Source of the DNA: Muribaculaceae bacterium Isolate-110 (HZI)
Lineage (GTDB): Bacteria > Bacteroidota > Bacteroidia > Bacteroidales > Muribaculaceae
Reading direction: 5' to 3'
Assembly (NCBI GenBank): GCA_003762875.1
Contig: RIBL01000003.1
Coordinates: 204,714-268,713 of the forward strand
DNA length: 64,000 nt
The position numbers and the translations under genes were made by a program. The notes under the pieces are model-generated. The model worked only from the letters and a program-made list of their open reading frames with translations, did not search any database and was not told where the DNA came from. This document shows positions 8,467-17,682 of this stretch, one piece after another (within the stretch, counting starts at the first letter, position 1; each line of letters opens with the position of its first letter).

Positions 8467-9561
8467 TCAGCGGTCGTTGCCGACGGCTTTGACTATAAGG
8501 TCGACAATCTTGTCGTCGGCGTCGCGCATGGCCATCCGGGAGATTCTGGCCGAGAGGTCTTCGCGGGCCTCAGGATTGTCGATGAGGCTGACTATGGATT
8601 CGGACAGTTGTCTGACGGCGTCTTTGTCGAGAATCATCACGGCCGCTCCGCGGGTGGAGAGAGCCTCGGCGTTGTGACGCTGGTGGTCCTCCGATACGTT
8701 GGGCGAGGGGATGAGTATGACCGGTTTGCCGAGTATCTGGAGCTCGGAGATAGTGCCGGCACCAGCACGCGACACCACGAGGTCGGCGGCCTTGTAGGCG
8801 AGGTCCATGCGGGTGATGAATGTGGTGGCCTGCACGTTGTCATAATCCTTGGCTATGCCTTGAAACCGGTCGGCACCGTAGCGGCCCGTCTGCCACAAGA
8901 GCTGCACGCCCTTGTCGCGGAGTGTGGCGAGCGATGCGGCTATGGCCTCGTTGACAGTGCGTGCGCCCAGGCTTCCGCCCACCGAGAGCACCAGCGGACG
9001 GTCAGGGTCAAAGCCGAGTTCGCGCTTGGCTTCGCGCTGCGAGAGCGGACACTCCTCGAGGTCTTTGCGTACGGGATTGCCGGTCATGATTATTTTGTCG
9101 GCCGGGAAATACCGCTCCAGGCCCTCGTAGGCCACGCATATGGCTTTGGCCTTGTGAGCAAGGAGCTTGTTGGTGACACCCGGATAGGAGTTCTGCTCCT
9201 GTATGAGCGTGGGGATGCCGTGTTTCTGGGCCTGCTTGAGCACCGGTCCGCTCGCATATCCGCCCACGCCTATGGCAATGTCGGGCCGGAAGTCGCGGAC
9301 TATGCGGCGCGCCTTGCGCATGGACTTCCAGAGCTTCCAGAGCACACCGAAGTTGCGCCACAGCCGTTTGCGGTCAAATCCGGCCACGGGCAGACCCTCT
9401 ATGTCGTAGCCTGCCGCCGGCACTCGCTCCATCTCCATGCGTCCGAGTGCGCCGACAAAGAGGATTTCGGCGTCGGGCTGACGTCGGCGTATGGCGTTTG
9501 CTATTGATAGAGCCGGGAAGATGTGGCCTCCGGTGCCACCGCCCGAGATAAGAACTTTCAT
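8467..9561 (-). CDS. murG: UDP-GlcNAc:lipid I N-acetylglucosaminyltransferase MurG
   Basis: Peripheral membrane GT28 enzyme that converts lipid I to lipid II. The 364 residues open with the glycine-rich acceptor loop SGGGTGGHIFPALSIA (6-21) and contain the second G-loop LSVGGSLGARTVNEAI. The C-terminal nucleotide-sugar site reads VVSRAGAGTISELQILGKPVILIPSP. Spacing to ftsW upstream is 18 bases, to murC 52 bases. Confidence 0.98.
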   Translation of the reverse strand: MKVLISGGGTGGHIFPALSIANAIRRRQPDAEILFVGALGRMEMERVPAAGYDIEGLPVAGFDRKRLWRNFGVLWKLWKSMRKARRIVRDFRPDIAIGVGGYASGPVLKQAQKHGIPTLIQEQNSYPGVTNKLLAHKAKAICVAYEGLERYFPADKIIMTGNPVRKDLEECPLSQREAKRELGFDPDRPLVLSVGGSLGARTVNEAIAASLATLRDKGVQLLWQTGRYGADRFQGIAKDYDNVQATTFITRMDLAYKAADLVVSRAGAGTISELQILGKPVILIPSPNVSEDHQRHNAEALSTRGAAVMILDKDAVRQLSESIVSLIDNPEAREDLSARISRMAMRDADDKIVDLIVKAVGNDR

Positions 9562-9579
9562 TGTTGCTGAATTAGCGGA

Positions 9580-10878
9580 TTAGTTTAACTGCATTTTGTT
9601 TTCGTCGCGGAGCTGCTCGGGGAGCGACTCCTTTTCCTCGGTGATGTCCTGCTTTTTGTTGCCGTGACGCGATGCGGTACGGCTCACCGAGAGCATTATG
9701 CCGAAGGCCATGCACGTGACAATTATCGATGTGCCGCCCTTGGATATAAGCGGCAGCGGCTGGCCCGACACGGGGAATACTCCCGTGACGATGCCCATAT
9801 GAAACAGGGCCTGGAAGGCCAGCATCACGGCCATGCCCATGACTATGAGGGCGGGGTAGGTGATGGTGCACCGCGAGGCTATACCAGCGGCGCGTGCCAG
9901 CAGCCAGAGGTAGAGTAGAAGTACGGCCAGACCGCCTATCAGGCCGAGCTCTTCGACCACGATGGCAAAGATGTAGTCGGAGAAGGCGAGGGGCAGACGT
10001 GCGGCTTCGCGAGAGTTGCCGGGTCCGACGCCATAGATGCCGCCGTTGGCCTGTGCCATGTAGCCGAGTATCTCCTGACGATATTCGCCTGTGGGTGCGA
10101 TTTCCCATTTGGGTATCGAGTCGTTGTTGTGTCGGAATATGCGGGCACGCCAGGTGGCTATGCGTGACGATGCTTTTTTGCCGTCGGTCACCATTTCAGA
10201 CCGTTGGGCCTCGTCGGCGGGGATTGATTCGTCCTCGGTATAGAAATATTTAAGATATACATATCCTGCACCGCCGAGCACGATGATGATGCCTGCTACG
10301 CTGAACAGATGTTTCCATTTCACTCCACCTATAATCATCATCGAGCAGGTGATGGCCATAAGCAACAAGGTGTTGGTGAGTCCCTGCTCTATGAGCAGTG
10401 CCGAGAAGAATGCTATGACGGCACCCGACCACAGCATCCCCTTTTTGGTTATGCCGACACCGTGAGGGTCTTGGTTGAGGGTCATGATGAGGGCTACGAG
10501 GAGTACGGCCGAGATTTTGACCATCTCGGCCGGGAATATGCCTATGCCCAGAAACGAGAACGACCTCCTTGCGCCGTTGACATAGTTGCCGTAAAACATT
10601 ACATATATCATGGCTCCCGCACTCAGTATTGAGAACAATATGGTGAAGAGCGCGAAGTCGCTGTAATGCCGTTTGGATAGTATCCAAGTTATGCCTACGC
10701 CAAGGGCGAGCATGAACAGGTGGCGCACGATGGGGCCTATCACACCGAGCGACGAGCTGGCCACTTCGCGCGACGACGCGCTGTAAAGCTCTATCACCGA
10801 TATGAGGCATAGGGCTATGAATATGCCCCAGATATGTTTGTCGGCCTTGGCGATGGCCTTGGGTTTGGCGATGTCCAC
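9580..10878 (-). CDS. ftsW: SEDS-family septal peptidoglycan polymerase FtsW
   Basis: Polytopic inner-membrane glycosyltransferase that polymerises lipid II at the septum together with the FtsI-type PBP of the same cluster. The 432 residues carry about ten membrane helices. The large periplasmic loop and the SEDS core are recognisable (QANGGIYGVGPGNSREAARLP spans one conserved loop, and SGQPLPLISKGGTSIIVTCM spans another). An insert around residues 215-255 (YTEDESIPADEAQRSEMVTD...) enlarges one loop compared with E. coli FtsW. The C-terminal tail is cytoplasmic and charged. Confidence 0.95.
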   Translation of the reverse strand: MDIAKPKAIAKADKHIWGIFIALCLISVIELYSASSREVASSSLGVIGPIVRHLFMLALGVGITWILSKRHYSDFALFTILFSILSAGAMIYVMFYGNYVNGARRSFSFLGIGIFPAEMVKISAVLLVALIMTLNQDPHGVGITKKGMLWSGAVIAFFSALLIEQGLTNTLLLMAITCSMMIIGGVKWKHLFSVAGIIIVLGGAGYVYLKYFYTEDESIPADEAQRSEMVTDGKKASSRIATWRARIFRHNNDSIPKWEIAPTGEYRQEILGYMAQANGGIYGVGPGNSREAARLPLAFSDYIFAIVVEELGLIGGLAVLLLYLWLLARAAGIASRCTITYPALIVMGMAVMLAFQALFHMGIVTGVFPVSGQPLPLISKGGTSIIVTCMAFGIMLSVSRTASRHGNKKQDITEEKESLPEQLRDENKMQLN

Positions 10879-10955
10879 TTTTGGTTAATTAGTAATTAGC
10901 AATTATTTAGTTGGCAATTCATGTCAAGCCGGGCGGTGAGGTTGGTTAAACTCTA

Positions 10956-10983
10956 AACTTTCAACTTTCAACTTTCAACTTTA
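10956..10983. repeat. Tandem 7-base repeat running across the murD stop codon
   Basis: Four head-to-tail copies of AACTTTC (the last copy AACTTTA) cover the final codons and stop of murD (10968-10970) and the first bases after it. Seven is not a multiple of three, so gain or loss of a unit would change the reading frame of the MurD tail. Confidence 0.8.
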
Positions 10984-12317
10984 AGAGCATTGACCTGAGC
11001 CTTGAATTGGCGGCCGCGGTCTTCGTAGCTCTTGAAGAGGTCAAAGCTGGCGCAGCATGGCGAGAGCAATACGGTGTCGCCGCTCACGGAGATGCGGGCG
11101 GCTGTGGCTACGGCCTCTTCGATGGAGTGGGTGTCGTATATAGCGGGCACTTGGCCGGTGAAGAAGTCGAGCAGTTTGAGATTGTCCTTGCCCATGCATA
11201 TGATGGCCTTGACTTTCTCCTTGACGAGCGGGAGTATCTCGGAGTAGTCGTTGCCTTTGTCCTTGCCGCCGAGTATGAGCACGGTGTCGCGGGGCATTGA
11301 CTCGAGGGCATACCATGTGGAGTTGACGTTGGTGGCCTTGGAGTCGTTGATATATCTTACGCCGTTGACGGTGCCGGCCGGCTCGAGGCGGTGTTCGACG
11401 CCCTCAAAGTCGCTCAGAGCCTTGCGTATGTCATCCTTGTCGATGTCGAGTATGCAGGCCGAGAGAGCTGCGGCCATGGAGTTGTAGAGGTTGTGCAGGC
11501 CGTTGAGCGAGAGATCGGCGCGAGGCATGCGCAGATTTTCTTCGGGAGTCTCCACAACGAGACATTCCTCCTCGTCGACCCATGCGCGTGAACCCTCCTC
11601 CTTGCGCTCGGCAAAGGGAAACATCGAGGCCTCGGTGGTTACGCGCTCGAGCTGGCGGCGTATCACGGGGTCGTCCTGCCAGAAGATGAAGGCGTCGCGT
11701 GGAGTGAGGTTGTTGAGGATGCGGAACTTGGCATTGATATAGTTTTGCATTTCGTAGTCGTAGCGGTCGAGATGGTCGGGGGTGATGTTGAGGAGCACGG
11801 CAATGTTGGCGTGGAAATCATACATGTTTTCAAGCTGGAAGCTCGAAAGCTCGATTACATACACGTCGTGGTGCTCGCGAGCCACCTGCAGGGCCAGACT
11901 GCGGCCCACGTTGCCGGCCAGGCCCACGTTGACGCCGGCGTCCTTGAGTATGTGATAGGTGAGCAGTGTGGTGGTGGTCTTGCCGTTTGAGCCGGTGATG
12001 CACACCATGCGGGCGTCGGTGTAGCGTCCGGCGAGCTCTATTTCCGAGATTACGGGTATACCCTTGGCCACGATAGCCTCGATGACGGGGGCTGTCGGGG
12101 GTATGCCGGGGCTTTTGACCACCTCGTCGGCCTGAAGTATGCGGTCCATGGAGTGGCCGCCCTGCTCCCACTCGATGCCTTCTTCATCGAGCTGCGTGCG
12201 GTATCGTTCGGCTATCAGGCCCGAGTCGGAAAGGAATACGTTGAATCCTTTGGTCTTTCCGAGGATGGCGGCACCTACGCCGCTCTCACCTCCGCCGAGT
12301 ATTACAAGAGTGTCCAT
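10968..12317 (-). CDS. murD: UDP-MurNAc-L-alanine--D-glutamate ligase MurD
   Basis: Cytoplasmic Mur ligase that adds D-glutamate. The 449 residues show an N-terminal Rossmann start (LVILGGGESGVGAA, 4-17), the ATP P-loop ITGSNGKTTTT at 107-117, the central helix segment VIELSSFQLENM, and the C-terminal INDSKATNVNSTWYAL region. A tandem heptamer repeat overlaps the last residues. Upstream mraY is 35 bases away. Confidence 0.97.
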   Translation of the reverse strand: MDTLVILGGGESGVGAAILGKTKGFNVFLSDSGLIAERYRTQLDEEGIEWEQGGHSMDRILQADEVVKSPGIPPTAPVIEAIVAKGIPVISEIELAGRYTDARMVCITGSNGKTTTTLLTYHILKDAGVNVGLAGNVGRSLALQVAREHHDVYVIELSSFQLENMYDFHANIAVLLNITPDHLDRYDYEMQNYINAKFRILNNLTPRDAFIFWQDDPVIRRQLERVTTEASMFPFAERKEEGSRAWVDEEECLVVETPEENLRMPRADLSLNGLHNLYNSMAAALSACILDIDKDDIRKALSDFEGVEHRLEPAGTVNGVRYINDSKATNVNSTWYALESMPRDTVLILGGKDKGNDYSEILPLVKEKVKAIICMGKDNLKLLDFFTGQVPAIYDTHSIEEAVATAARISVSGDTVLLSPCCASFDLFKSYEDRGRQFKAQVNALKVES

Positions 12318-12352
12318 CTGTATTCAATTGCTAATTCCCCCAAGGAGGGGTG

Positions 12353-13645
12353 TTATCTTATTTTGAGTGTTATGAATGTAAGTACCGCAAAGAGTATCGA
12401 GAGAATCCAGAATCGGGTGACAATCTTTGGCTCGGCCATTGCTCTGCGCGGCAGGCTTATGAGTGCGGGGATACCTTCTTTCTGGAAATGGTGATGAAGC
12501 GGGGCCATGCGGAAGATGCGCCGGCCGGCTCCGTATTTCTTTTTGGTATATTTGAAGTAACCGGTCTGGATGATTACCGAGAGGTCTTCGGCAAAGAATA
12601 TCAGACACAGCAGGGGTATGAGCAGCTCCTTGTGGATGAGGATGGCAAACACGGCGATGATGCCGCCGAGGGTGAGCGAACCGGTGTCGCCCATAAATAC
12701 CTGTGCCGGATTGGCGTTGTACCATAGAAAGCCTATGAGCGCGCCCATGAGTGCCGATATAAACACTACCAGTTCAGACGACCCGGGTATATACATTATA
12801 TTAAGGTATGTCGAGTAGATGACATTGCCGCCGAGATAGGCCATGATGGCCAGGGCCGCACATATGACGGCCGAGATGCCGGCACACAGGCCGTCGAGGC
12901 CGTCGGTGAGGTTGGCTCCGTTGCTTGTGGCGGTCACGGCGACTATCACAACTATCACAAACACCACCCATCCGCCGGTCTGGGCATACTTGCCCATCCA
13001 TGAGGTGAGTGACGCATAGTCAAAGTTGTTGCCCTTGACAAAGGGTATGGTGGTCTGGGTGGACTTGACGTCGGGCGACTGTGTGAACTCCGACACTTCG
13101 GCAAACTCTGTCTCGGGGTGCTCGCCGGCCTGCTCGATGCGGGTCGACGAGTCGCTCACCGTCACCTGACGCTGGGTGATGTCGGGGCTCAGACACATGG
13201 TGAGGCCTACCAGCAGTCCGAGGCCCACCTGGCCGACAATCTTGAATTTGCCCTTCATGCCGTCCTTGTTGTGCTTCTTGATCTTGAGATAGTCGTCAAG
13301 AAAGCCTATGGTGCCACACCATACTGTGGCTATGAGCATCAGCACCATATATATATTGGTGAGATTGCCTACCAGCAGACAGGGCACTATGAGCGATAAT
13401 ATGATGATGACGCCGCCCATGGTGGGGGTGCCCTCCTTCTTGAGCTGACCTTCGAGGCCGAGGTCGCGTACGGTCTCGCCTATCTGCATCAACTGCAGAC
13501 GGTCGATAATCTTGCGCCCTATTACGAGGGCTATGATCAATGCAAGCAGAAACGCAGCTCCCGAGCGAAACGTGATATAGGTCATCAGTCGCGTTCCGGG
13601 CACTCCGGATGTCTGCTGAAGATATTCGGCTAAATGATATAACAT
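12353..13645 (-). CDS. mraY: Phospho-N-acetylmuramoyl-pentapeptide transferase MraY
   Basis: Integral membrane enzyme that transfers phospho-MurNAc-pentapeptide to undecaprenyl phosphate, giving lipid I. Active-site motifs are present: GTPTMGGVIII (72-82), GFLDDYLKIKKHNKDG (114-129) and NLTDGLDGLCAG, with the C-terminal PLHHHFQKEG loop. At 430 residues it is about 70 longer than the E. coli enzyme. The extra part is a hydrophilic stretch at about 153-208 between the membrane helices around residues 140-150 and 220-240. I believe related insertions are common in this phylum. murE precedes it by 14 bases. Confidence 0.97.
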   Translation of the reverse strand: MLYHLAEYLQQTSGVPGTRLMTYITFRSGAAFLLALIIALVIGRKIIDRLQLMQIGETVRDLGLEGQLKKEGTPTMGGVIIILSLIVPCLLVGNLTNIYMVLMLIATVWCGTIGFLDDYLKIKKHNKDGMKGKFKIVGQVGLGLLVGLTMCLSPDITQRQVTVSDSSTRIEQAGEHPETEFAEVSEFTQSPDVKSTQTTIPFVKGNNFDYASLTSWMGKYAQTGGWVVFVIVVIVAVTATSNGANLTDGLDGLCAGISAVICAALAIMAYLGGNVIYSTYLNIMYIPGSSELVVFISALMGALIGFLWYNANPAQVFMGDTGSLTLGGIIAVFAILIHKELLIPLLCLIFFAEDLSVIIQTGYFKYTKKKYGAGRRIFRMAPLHHHFQKEGIPALISLPRRAMAEPKIVTRFWILSILFAVLTFITLKIR

Positions 13646-13659
13646 TGGTTGTCCTTATT

Positions 13660-15117
13660 TCATGCGTTTGACTCAAGACACTCTCTCACCACCTCGCGGT
13701 CATCGAAATGGTGTTTCACACCCTTGATTTCCTGATAGTCCTCGTGGCCCTTGCCGGCGATGAGTATCACGGTGCCGGGCTGAGCGAGGGCCACGGCCGT
13801 GCGTATGGCCTGGCGGCGGTCGGTGATGTGGAGTGTGCGTGTGCGGGCCTCCTCGTCAAGTCCCTCCTCCATGTCGGCGAGTATGTCCTCGGGCTCCTCG
13901 AAGCGGGGATTGTCGGAGGTCAGTATGAGCCGCTGCGAGCGTGCCGCGGCCTCGCGTGCCATGATGGGACGCTTGCCCTTGTCGCGGTTGCCGCCGGCTC
14001 CGACCACGGTGATGATTTCGCCTTTGGGTCCGATGACCTCGCGTATGGCCTGGAGCACGTTGACCACAGCGTCGGGCGTGTGGGCATAGTCGACTATGGC
14101 GGTCACCCCCTTGGCTGAATGGAAAGCCTGGAAGCGTCCGGCCACAGGCACGAGGGCCGAGATGGCGCGGAGCACCTCTTCATTGTCCCATCCCAGGAGT
14201 ATCGAGGCTCCGTAGACGGCGGTGAGATTGTAGGCGTTGAAGCGGCCGGTGAAGAGTGTCTCCACTTCGTGTCCGTTGAGGCTCAGCAGAGTGCCGTCGA
14301 GACGTTGCTCCACGATGCGCCCTTTGAAGTCGGCTTCGGAGCGCAGCGAGTAGTTGTGGCGCGAGGCCGGGGTGTTCTGGAGCATCACGTCACCCACCTT
14401 GTCGTCGGCATTGGTCAGCGCGAAAGCTGTCGGGGGCAGGTGGTCGAAAAACGATTTCTTGGCCTGCAGATAGGCCTCGACGGTCTTGTGATAGTCGAGA
14501 TGGTCGCGTGTTAGGTTGGTGAATATGCCTCCCTCGAAATGCAGTCCGGCTATGCGGTGCTGATGGGCGGCGTGAGAGCTGACCTCCATGGCGCAGTATT
14601 CACATCCGGCATCGACCATCCGTCGCAGCATCTCGTTGATGGTGAGTGGGTCGGGGGTTGTATGGTCGGTCGGGTAGGGGGTAGTCTCCACATAGTTGCA
14701 CACAGTGGACAGCAGTCCGGCCTTGTGGCCGAGCAGACGGGCCATCTCATAGATGAGTGTGGCGGTGGTGGTCTTGCCGTTGGTGCCGGTCACGCCCACC
14801 AGACGGAGCGAGCGCGAGGGGTTGCCCCACCATTCCGAGGCCATATATCCGAGGGCTATCGCGCTCGAGGGCACGACCACGTAGGTCACTGCCGACGAGA
14901 GCTGCTCGGGCAGACGCTCGCACACCACGGCTGAGGCTCCGGCCTCCTGTGCTTTGTGTATGAAGTCGTGTCCGTCGACGCTCACGCCCGGCACGGCCAC
15001 AAAGAGTGTGCCCGGTTCCACGCGGCGCGAATCGGAGGTGATGGCGGTGATTTCCTTGTCCTGTTCACCGATTATCTCGGTGATTTCTACGGGAGAGATT
15101 ATCCTGTTGAGTCGCAT
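13660..15117 (-). CDS. murE: UDP-MurNAc-tripeptide ligase MurE (meso-diaminopimelate type)
   Basis: Cytoplasmic Mur ligase that adds the third stem residue. The 485 residues have the P-loop [12 protein letters not shown] at 109-120, the carbamylated-lysine region [15 protein letters not shown] at about 206-220, and the C-terminal DYAHTPDA. The DNPR motif at 402-405 is the signature for meso-diaminopimelate rather than lysine, so the wall is of the usual Gram-negative type. It lies 59 bases after the PBP gene. Confidence 0.98.
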   Translation of the reverse strand: MRLNRIISPVEITEIIGEQDKEITAITSDSRRVEPGTLFVAVPGVSVDGHDFIHKAQEAGASAVVCERLPEQLSSAVTYVVVPSSAIALGYMASEWWGNPSRSLRLVGVTGTNGKTTTATLIYEMARLLGHKAGLLSTVCNYVETTPYPTDHTTPDPLTINEMLRRMVDAGCEYCAMEVSSHAAHQHRIAGLHFEGGIFTNLTRDHLDYHKTVEAYLQAKKSFFDHLPPTAFALTNADDKVGDVMLQNTPASRHNYSLRSEADFKGRIVEQRLDGTLLSLNGHEVETLFTGRFNAYNLTAVYGASILLGWDNEEVLRAISALVPVAGRFQAFHSAKGVTAIVDYAHTPDAVVNVLQAIREVIGPKGEIITVVGAGGNRDKGKRPIMAREAAARSQRLILTSDNPRFEEPEDILADMEEGLDEEARTRTLHITDRRQAIRTAVALAQPGTVILIAGKGHEDYQEIKGVKHHFDDREVVRECLESNA

Positions 15118-15176
15118 AACAGCAAATAATTAAACTTAACTCTTAAACTCTGAACTTTTTTTGACTTTAAATTCAT

Positions 15177-17261
15177 CTAACGCGTCAGCGTCAGGTGTAT
15201 CGTGTGGCCCGGGTCAATGAGTGTGCGTGGCGCGGGGGTCTGCGTGTGGACAAATCCCGTTCCCGAGAGAGTCACGTCATAACCCGCAGTCTCAAGCACC
15301 TCTACGGCGTCACGCGCGCTGAGGCCGCGCACATCGGGCAGTCCCGAGCCTGACTTTGCCGACGGCCCCTTGATGGTCTTGCGGTTGGGCATCGCAAAGG
15401 GCGATCTCACCTTCTTGTAGGGGTCGGCCCCGGTGGTGGCATAGAATGTAGGGCCGATGTCGGAGGGGGAGGCCGACTCGTAGTCCGAACTGTTGCCCAG
15501 CAGCCCGCGGGCATAGAGCTTCATGGCGATGTTGCGCATCACCTGGCCCGACGTGGTGGCCGCACCGAAGAAATTTCTGGTGGGGTGACACGTGAGCACC
15601 ACACATGAATATCGGGGAGCTTCGGCGGGGAAAAATCCGCAGAAGGCTAGTCGCTTCTTGGCGGTGTTGTATTGTCCGTTCTCAATCATGTAGCAGGTGC
15701 CGGTCTTGCCCGCGATACGCACCACCTTGTTGCGCAGAAAGCGTCCCGTGCCGTGCTCGCCCCACACCACATTGGTGAGCATGCCGCGCATAATCTCGGC
15801 CGTCTTGGGCGAGCATGCGCGTCCGTTGCCGAGATAGGAGGGGGGAAGCACCGAGTCGACCGATCCGCGCAGCTCCTTGACCAGTCGCGGGCGCACGAAC
15901 ACTCCGTCGTTGGCTATCGCATTGTAGAGCGCGAGGGTGTAGAGGGGCGGTATCTCGGTGGCGTAGCCGTAACATTGGCGCGAGAGGGCTATGCGTCCGC
16001 CGCGGTCGGAGGGCACCGAGTCGATGCGCGGTATCACCTCGCCGGCTATGCCGGTGTTGAGCGGCTCGAGAAATCCGAGCTGCTTGATGCGGGCATAGAA
16101 TCCGCCAGGGTGAGAGTCGTATTTCGACGTGATGATGCGCGCCATGCCTATGTTGGACGACTGCTCGATGACGTCGCCGGCGCGTATGGCCGTCGAGTGG
16201 TGAGAGTCGGTGATGGGGCGTCCGCCGGCATAGGCCCAGCCCGAGCCGGTGGGGAGCATCTGGTCAAAGTCGGTGAGTATGCCGTCCTCCACGGCTATCA
16301 TCATCGAGAGGGTCTTGATTACCGAGCCGGGCTCATAGCCCATCACGGCGCGGTTGCGGGCCTCGATGTAGCCGGGGCCGTGGGGATTGAGCTCAAGGTT
16401 GGATATGGCCTTGATGTCGCCGGTCTTCACGTCCATGAGCACAGCCACGCCCCAGTCGGCACCGCAGGTGTCGAGCACATTGTTGAGCTCGCTCTCCACG
16501 ATGTCCTGCATGTTGATGTCGATGGTTGTCACGATGTCACAGCCGGGGATGGCCGGTATCTTGGCCAGGTCGGCGATGTCCTTGGTGAGATTGACCTTGG
16601 CGGTGGTGCCGGTGCGTCCGTAGAGGAGCGAGTCGAGAGCTTTCTCGAGACCCGAGATGCCGTGTATCTCCTTGCTCTCGGCAGTCTGTCCCACACCACC
16701 GATGGAGCGGCGGGCCATGTTGCCGTAGGGATTGAAGCGGCGCATGTTTTTCTCGAAGTAGAGCCCGGTGCGGTTGCGGTTGCCCTTGAAGTAGGGGAGA
16801 GTCTTCATCAGCTCCATGTCGGAGTGGGAGAGGTTGGTGAGTATGCGATAGGCTCTGGGCCGCTTGTTATGCTCCTTATCGAGCGGTTTGAGCAGATAGG
16901 TTTTCCACTGGGCGGCGTTTTTTTCGGGAAAGTTGGCTGCCATGGCCTCGGCCAGCTCGTCAATGGTCTCGAGGAGCTTGGCGACGTTGAATTTCTCGGC
17001 GCGATAGTCGATGCGGGCCGTGTAGTAACTGAGGTTGGTGGCCAGGACGGAGCCGTCGGATGCGAGTATGTTGCCGCGGTGGGGTATGATGTCCTGCGAC
17101 AGCGACATGAGGCTGTCGGCCTTGTGGTTCCACTTGTCGGCGTTGACCACTGTGGTCTCGCACAGCTTTATGGATATGAGACCTGACAGCACAAGTATCC
17201 AGAACACTACGAATCCGTAGCGAAAAAGTATGTTGCTCCGATTGTCATTCTTCATTGCCAT
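15177..17261 (-). CDS. ftsI: Septal penicillin-binding protein FtsI/PBP3 with a C-terminal PASTA domain
   Basis: Class B transpeptidase that cross-links septal peptidoglycan as partner of FtsW. The 694 residues start with a short cytoplasmic tail and one membrane helix (about 13-32). The dimerisation domain contains HRGNILASDGSVLATN. The transpeptidase domain has its three motifs: S313-V-I-K316, S368-S-N370 and K519-T-G-T522. A PASTA-like domain closes the protein (about 645-694, LPDVRGLSARDAVEVLETAG). PASTA on FtsI is absent from E. coli but usual in this phylum. ftsL precedes it by 48 bases. Confidence 0.96.
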   Translation of the reverse strand: MAMKNDNRSNILFRYGFVVFWILVLSGLISIKLCETTVVNADKWNHKADSLMSLSQDIIPHRGNILASDGSVLATNLSYYTARIDYRAEKFNVAKLLETIDELAEAMAANFPEKNAAQWKTYLLKPLDKEHNKRPRAYRILTNLSHSDMELMKTLPYFKGNRNRTGLYFEKNMRRFNPYGNMARRSIGGVGQTAESKEIHGISGLEKALDSLLYGRTGTTAKVNLTKDIADLAKIPAIPGCDIVTTIDINMQDIVESELNNVLDTCGADWGVAVLMDVKTGDIKAISNLELNPHGPGYIEARNRAVMGYEPGSVIKTLSMMIAVEDGILTDFDQMLPTGSGWAYAGGRPITDSHHSTAIRAGDVIEQSSNIGMARIITSKYDSHPGGFYARIKQLGFLEPLNTGIAGEVIPRIDSVPSDRGGRIALSRQCYGYATEIPPLYTLALYNAIANDGVFVRPRLVKELRGSVDSVLPPSYLGNGRACSPKTAEIMRGMLTNVVWGEHGTGRFLRNKVVRIAGKTGTCYMIENGQYNTAKKRLAFCGFFPAEAPRYSCVVLTCHPTRNFFGAATTSGQVMRNIAMKLYARGLLGNSSDYESASPSDIGPTFYATTGADPYKKVRSPFAMPNRKTIKGPSAKSGSGLPDVRGLSARDAVEVLETAGYDVTLSGTGFVHTQTPAPRTLIDPGHTIHLTLTR

Positions 17262-17309
17262 AAAACTATCGACGTTTTTTGTGTGTGTATGTTATGACTG
17301 TTGTCATGC

Positions 17310-17666
17310 TCACTTCTTGACTGTGAACGGCGGCTGGGGCTGCACGCGCAGGTTGAGGTGGAGCGAGTCGACCATATGCTGCATGGAGGTCTCGCGTATG
17401 CGGCTCATGAAGAGGCTGCGCTCGCGCGAGCTTTCGTTCTGCACGATTTCGAGCTGTTTCTGTAGAGCCTCGATTTTCTCTATGTTGGTGCGGTAGGTGA
17501 ACTTGGTGGTGATATACACCATTATCACAATGATGAAGATGAGTATGGGCAGCCAGTGACGTGCGAAAAAATCGCTCGAAATCACCTGACCGCGAAACAC
17601 TTTGAATATGTATGGCGACTTCTTCTTGGCTGTAGTCGTCTTAGCTTTTGCCATATAAACTCTCAA
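17310..17666 (-). CDS. ftsL: FtsL-like divisome protein
   Basis: A small bitopic protein of 118 residues. It has a basic cytoplasmic start, one membrane helix at about 36-54 (LPILIFIIVIMVYITTKF) and a periplasmic coiled coil (NIEKIEALQKQLEIVQNESS). Family sequence is poorly conserved, so the call rests on size, topology and place between rsmH (16 bases) and ftsI. In the divisome it would pair with an FtsB-like partner, which is not encoded in this window. Confidence 0.88.
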   Translation of the reverse strand: MRVYMAKAKTTTAKKKSPYIFKVFRGQVISSDFFARHWLPILIFIIVIMVYITTKFTYRTNIEKIEALQKQLEIVQNESSRERSLFMSRIRETSMQHMVDSLHLNLRVQPQPPFTVKK

Positions 17667-17682
17667 CTCTAACCGTTTGACA

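Noticed and set aside
15672..17186. 504-codon open frame on the plus strand opposite ftsI
   Set aside because: It is a shadow of ftsI, caused by its codon use. The translation is low-complexity (rich in G, V, E, H) with no domain, and ftsI on the other strand has all its motifs.
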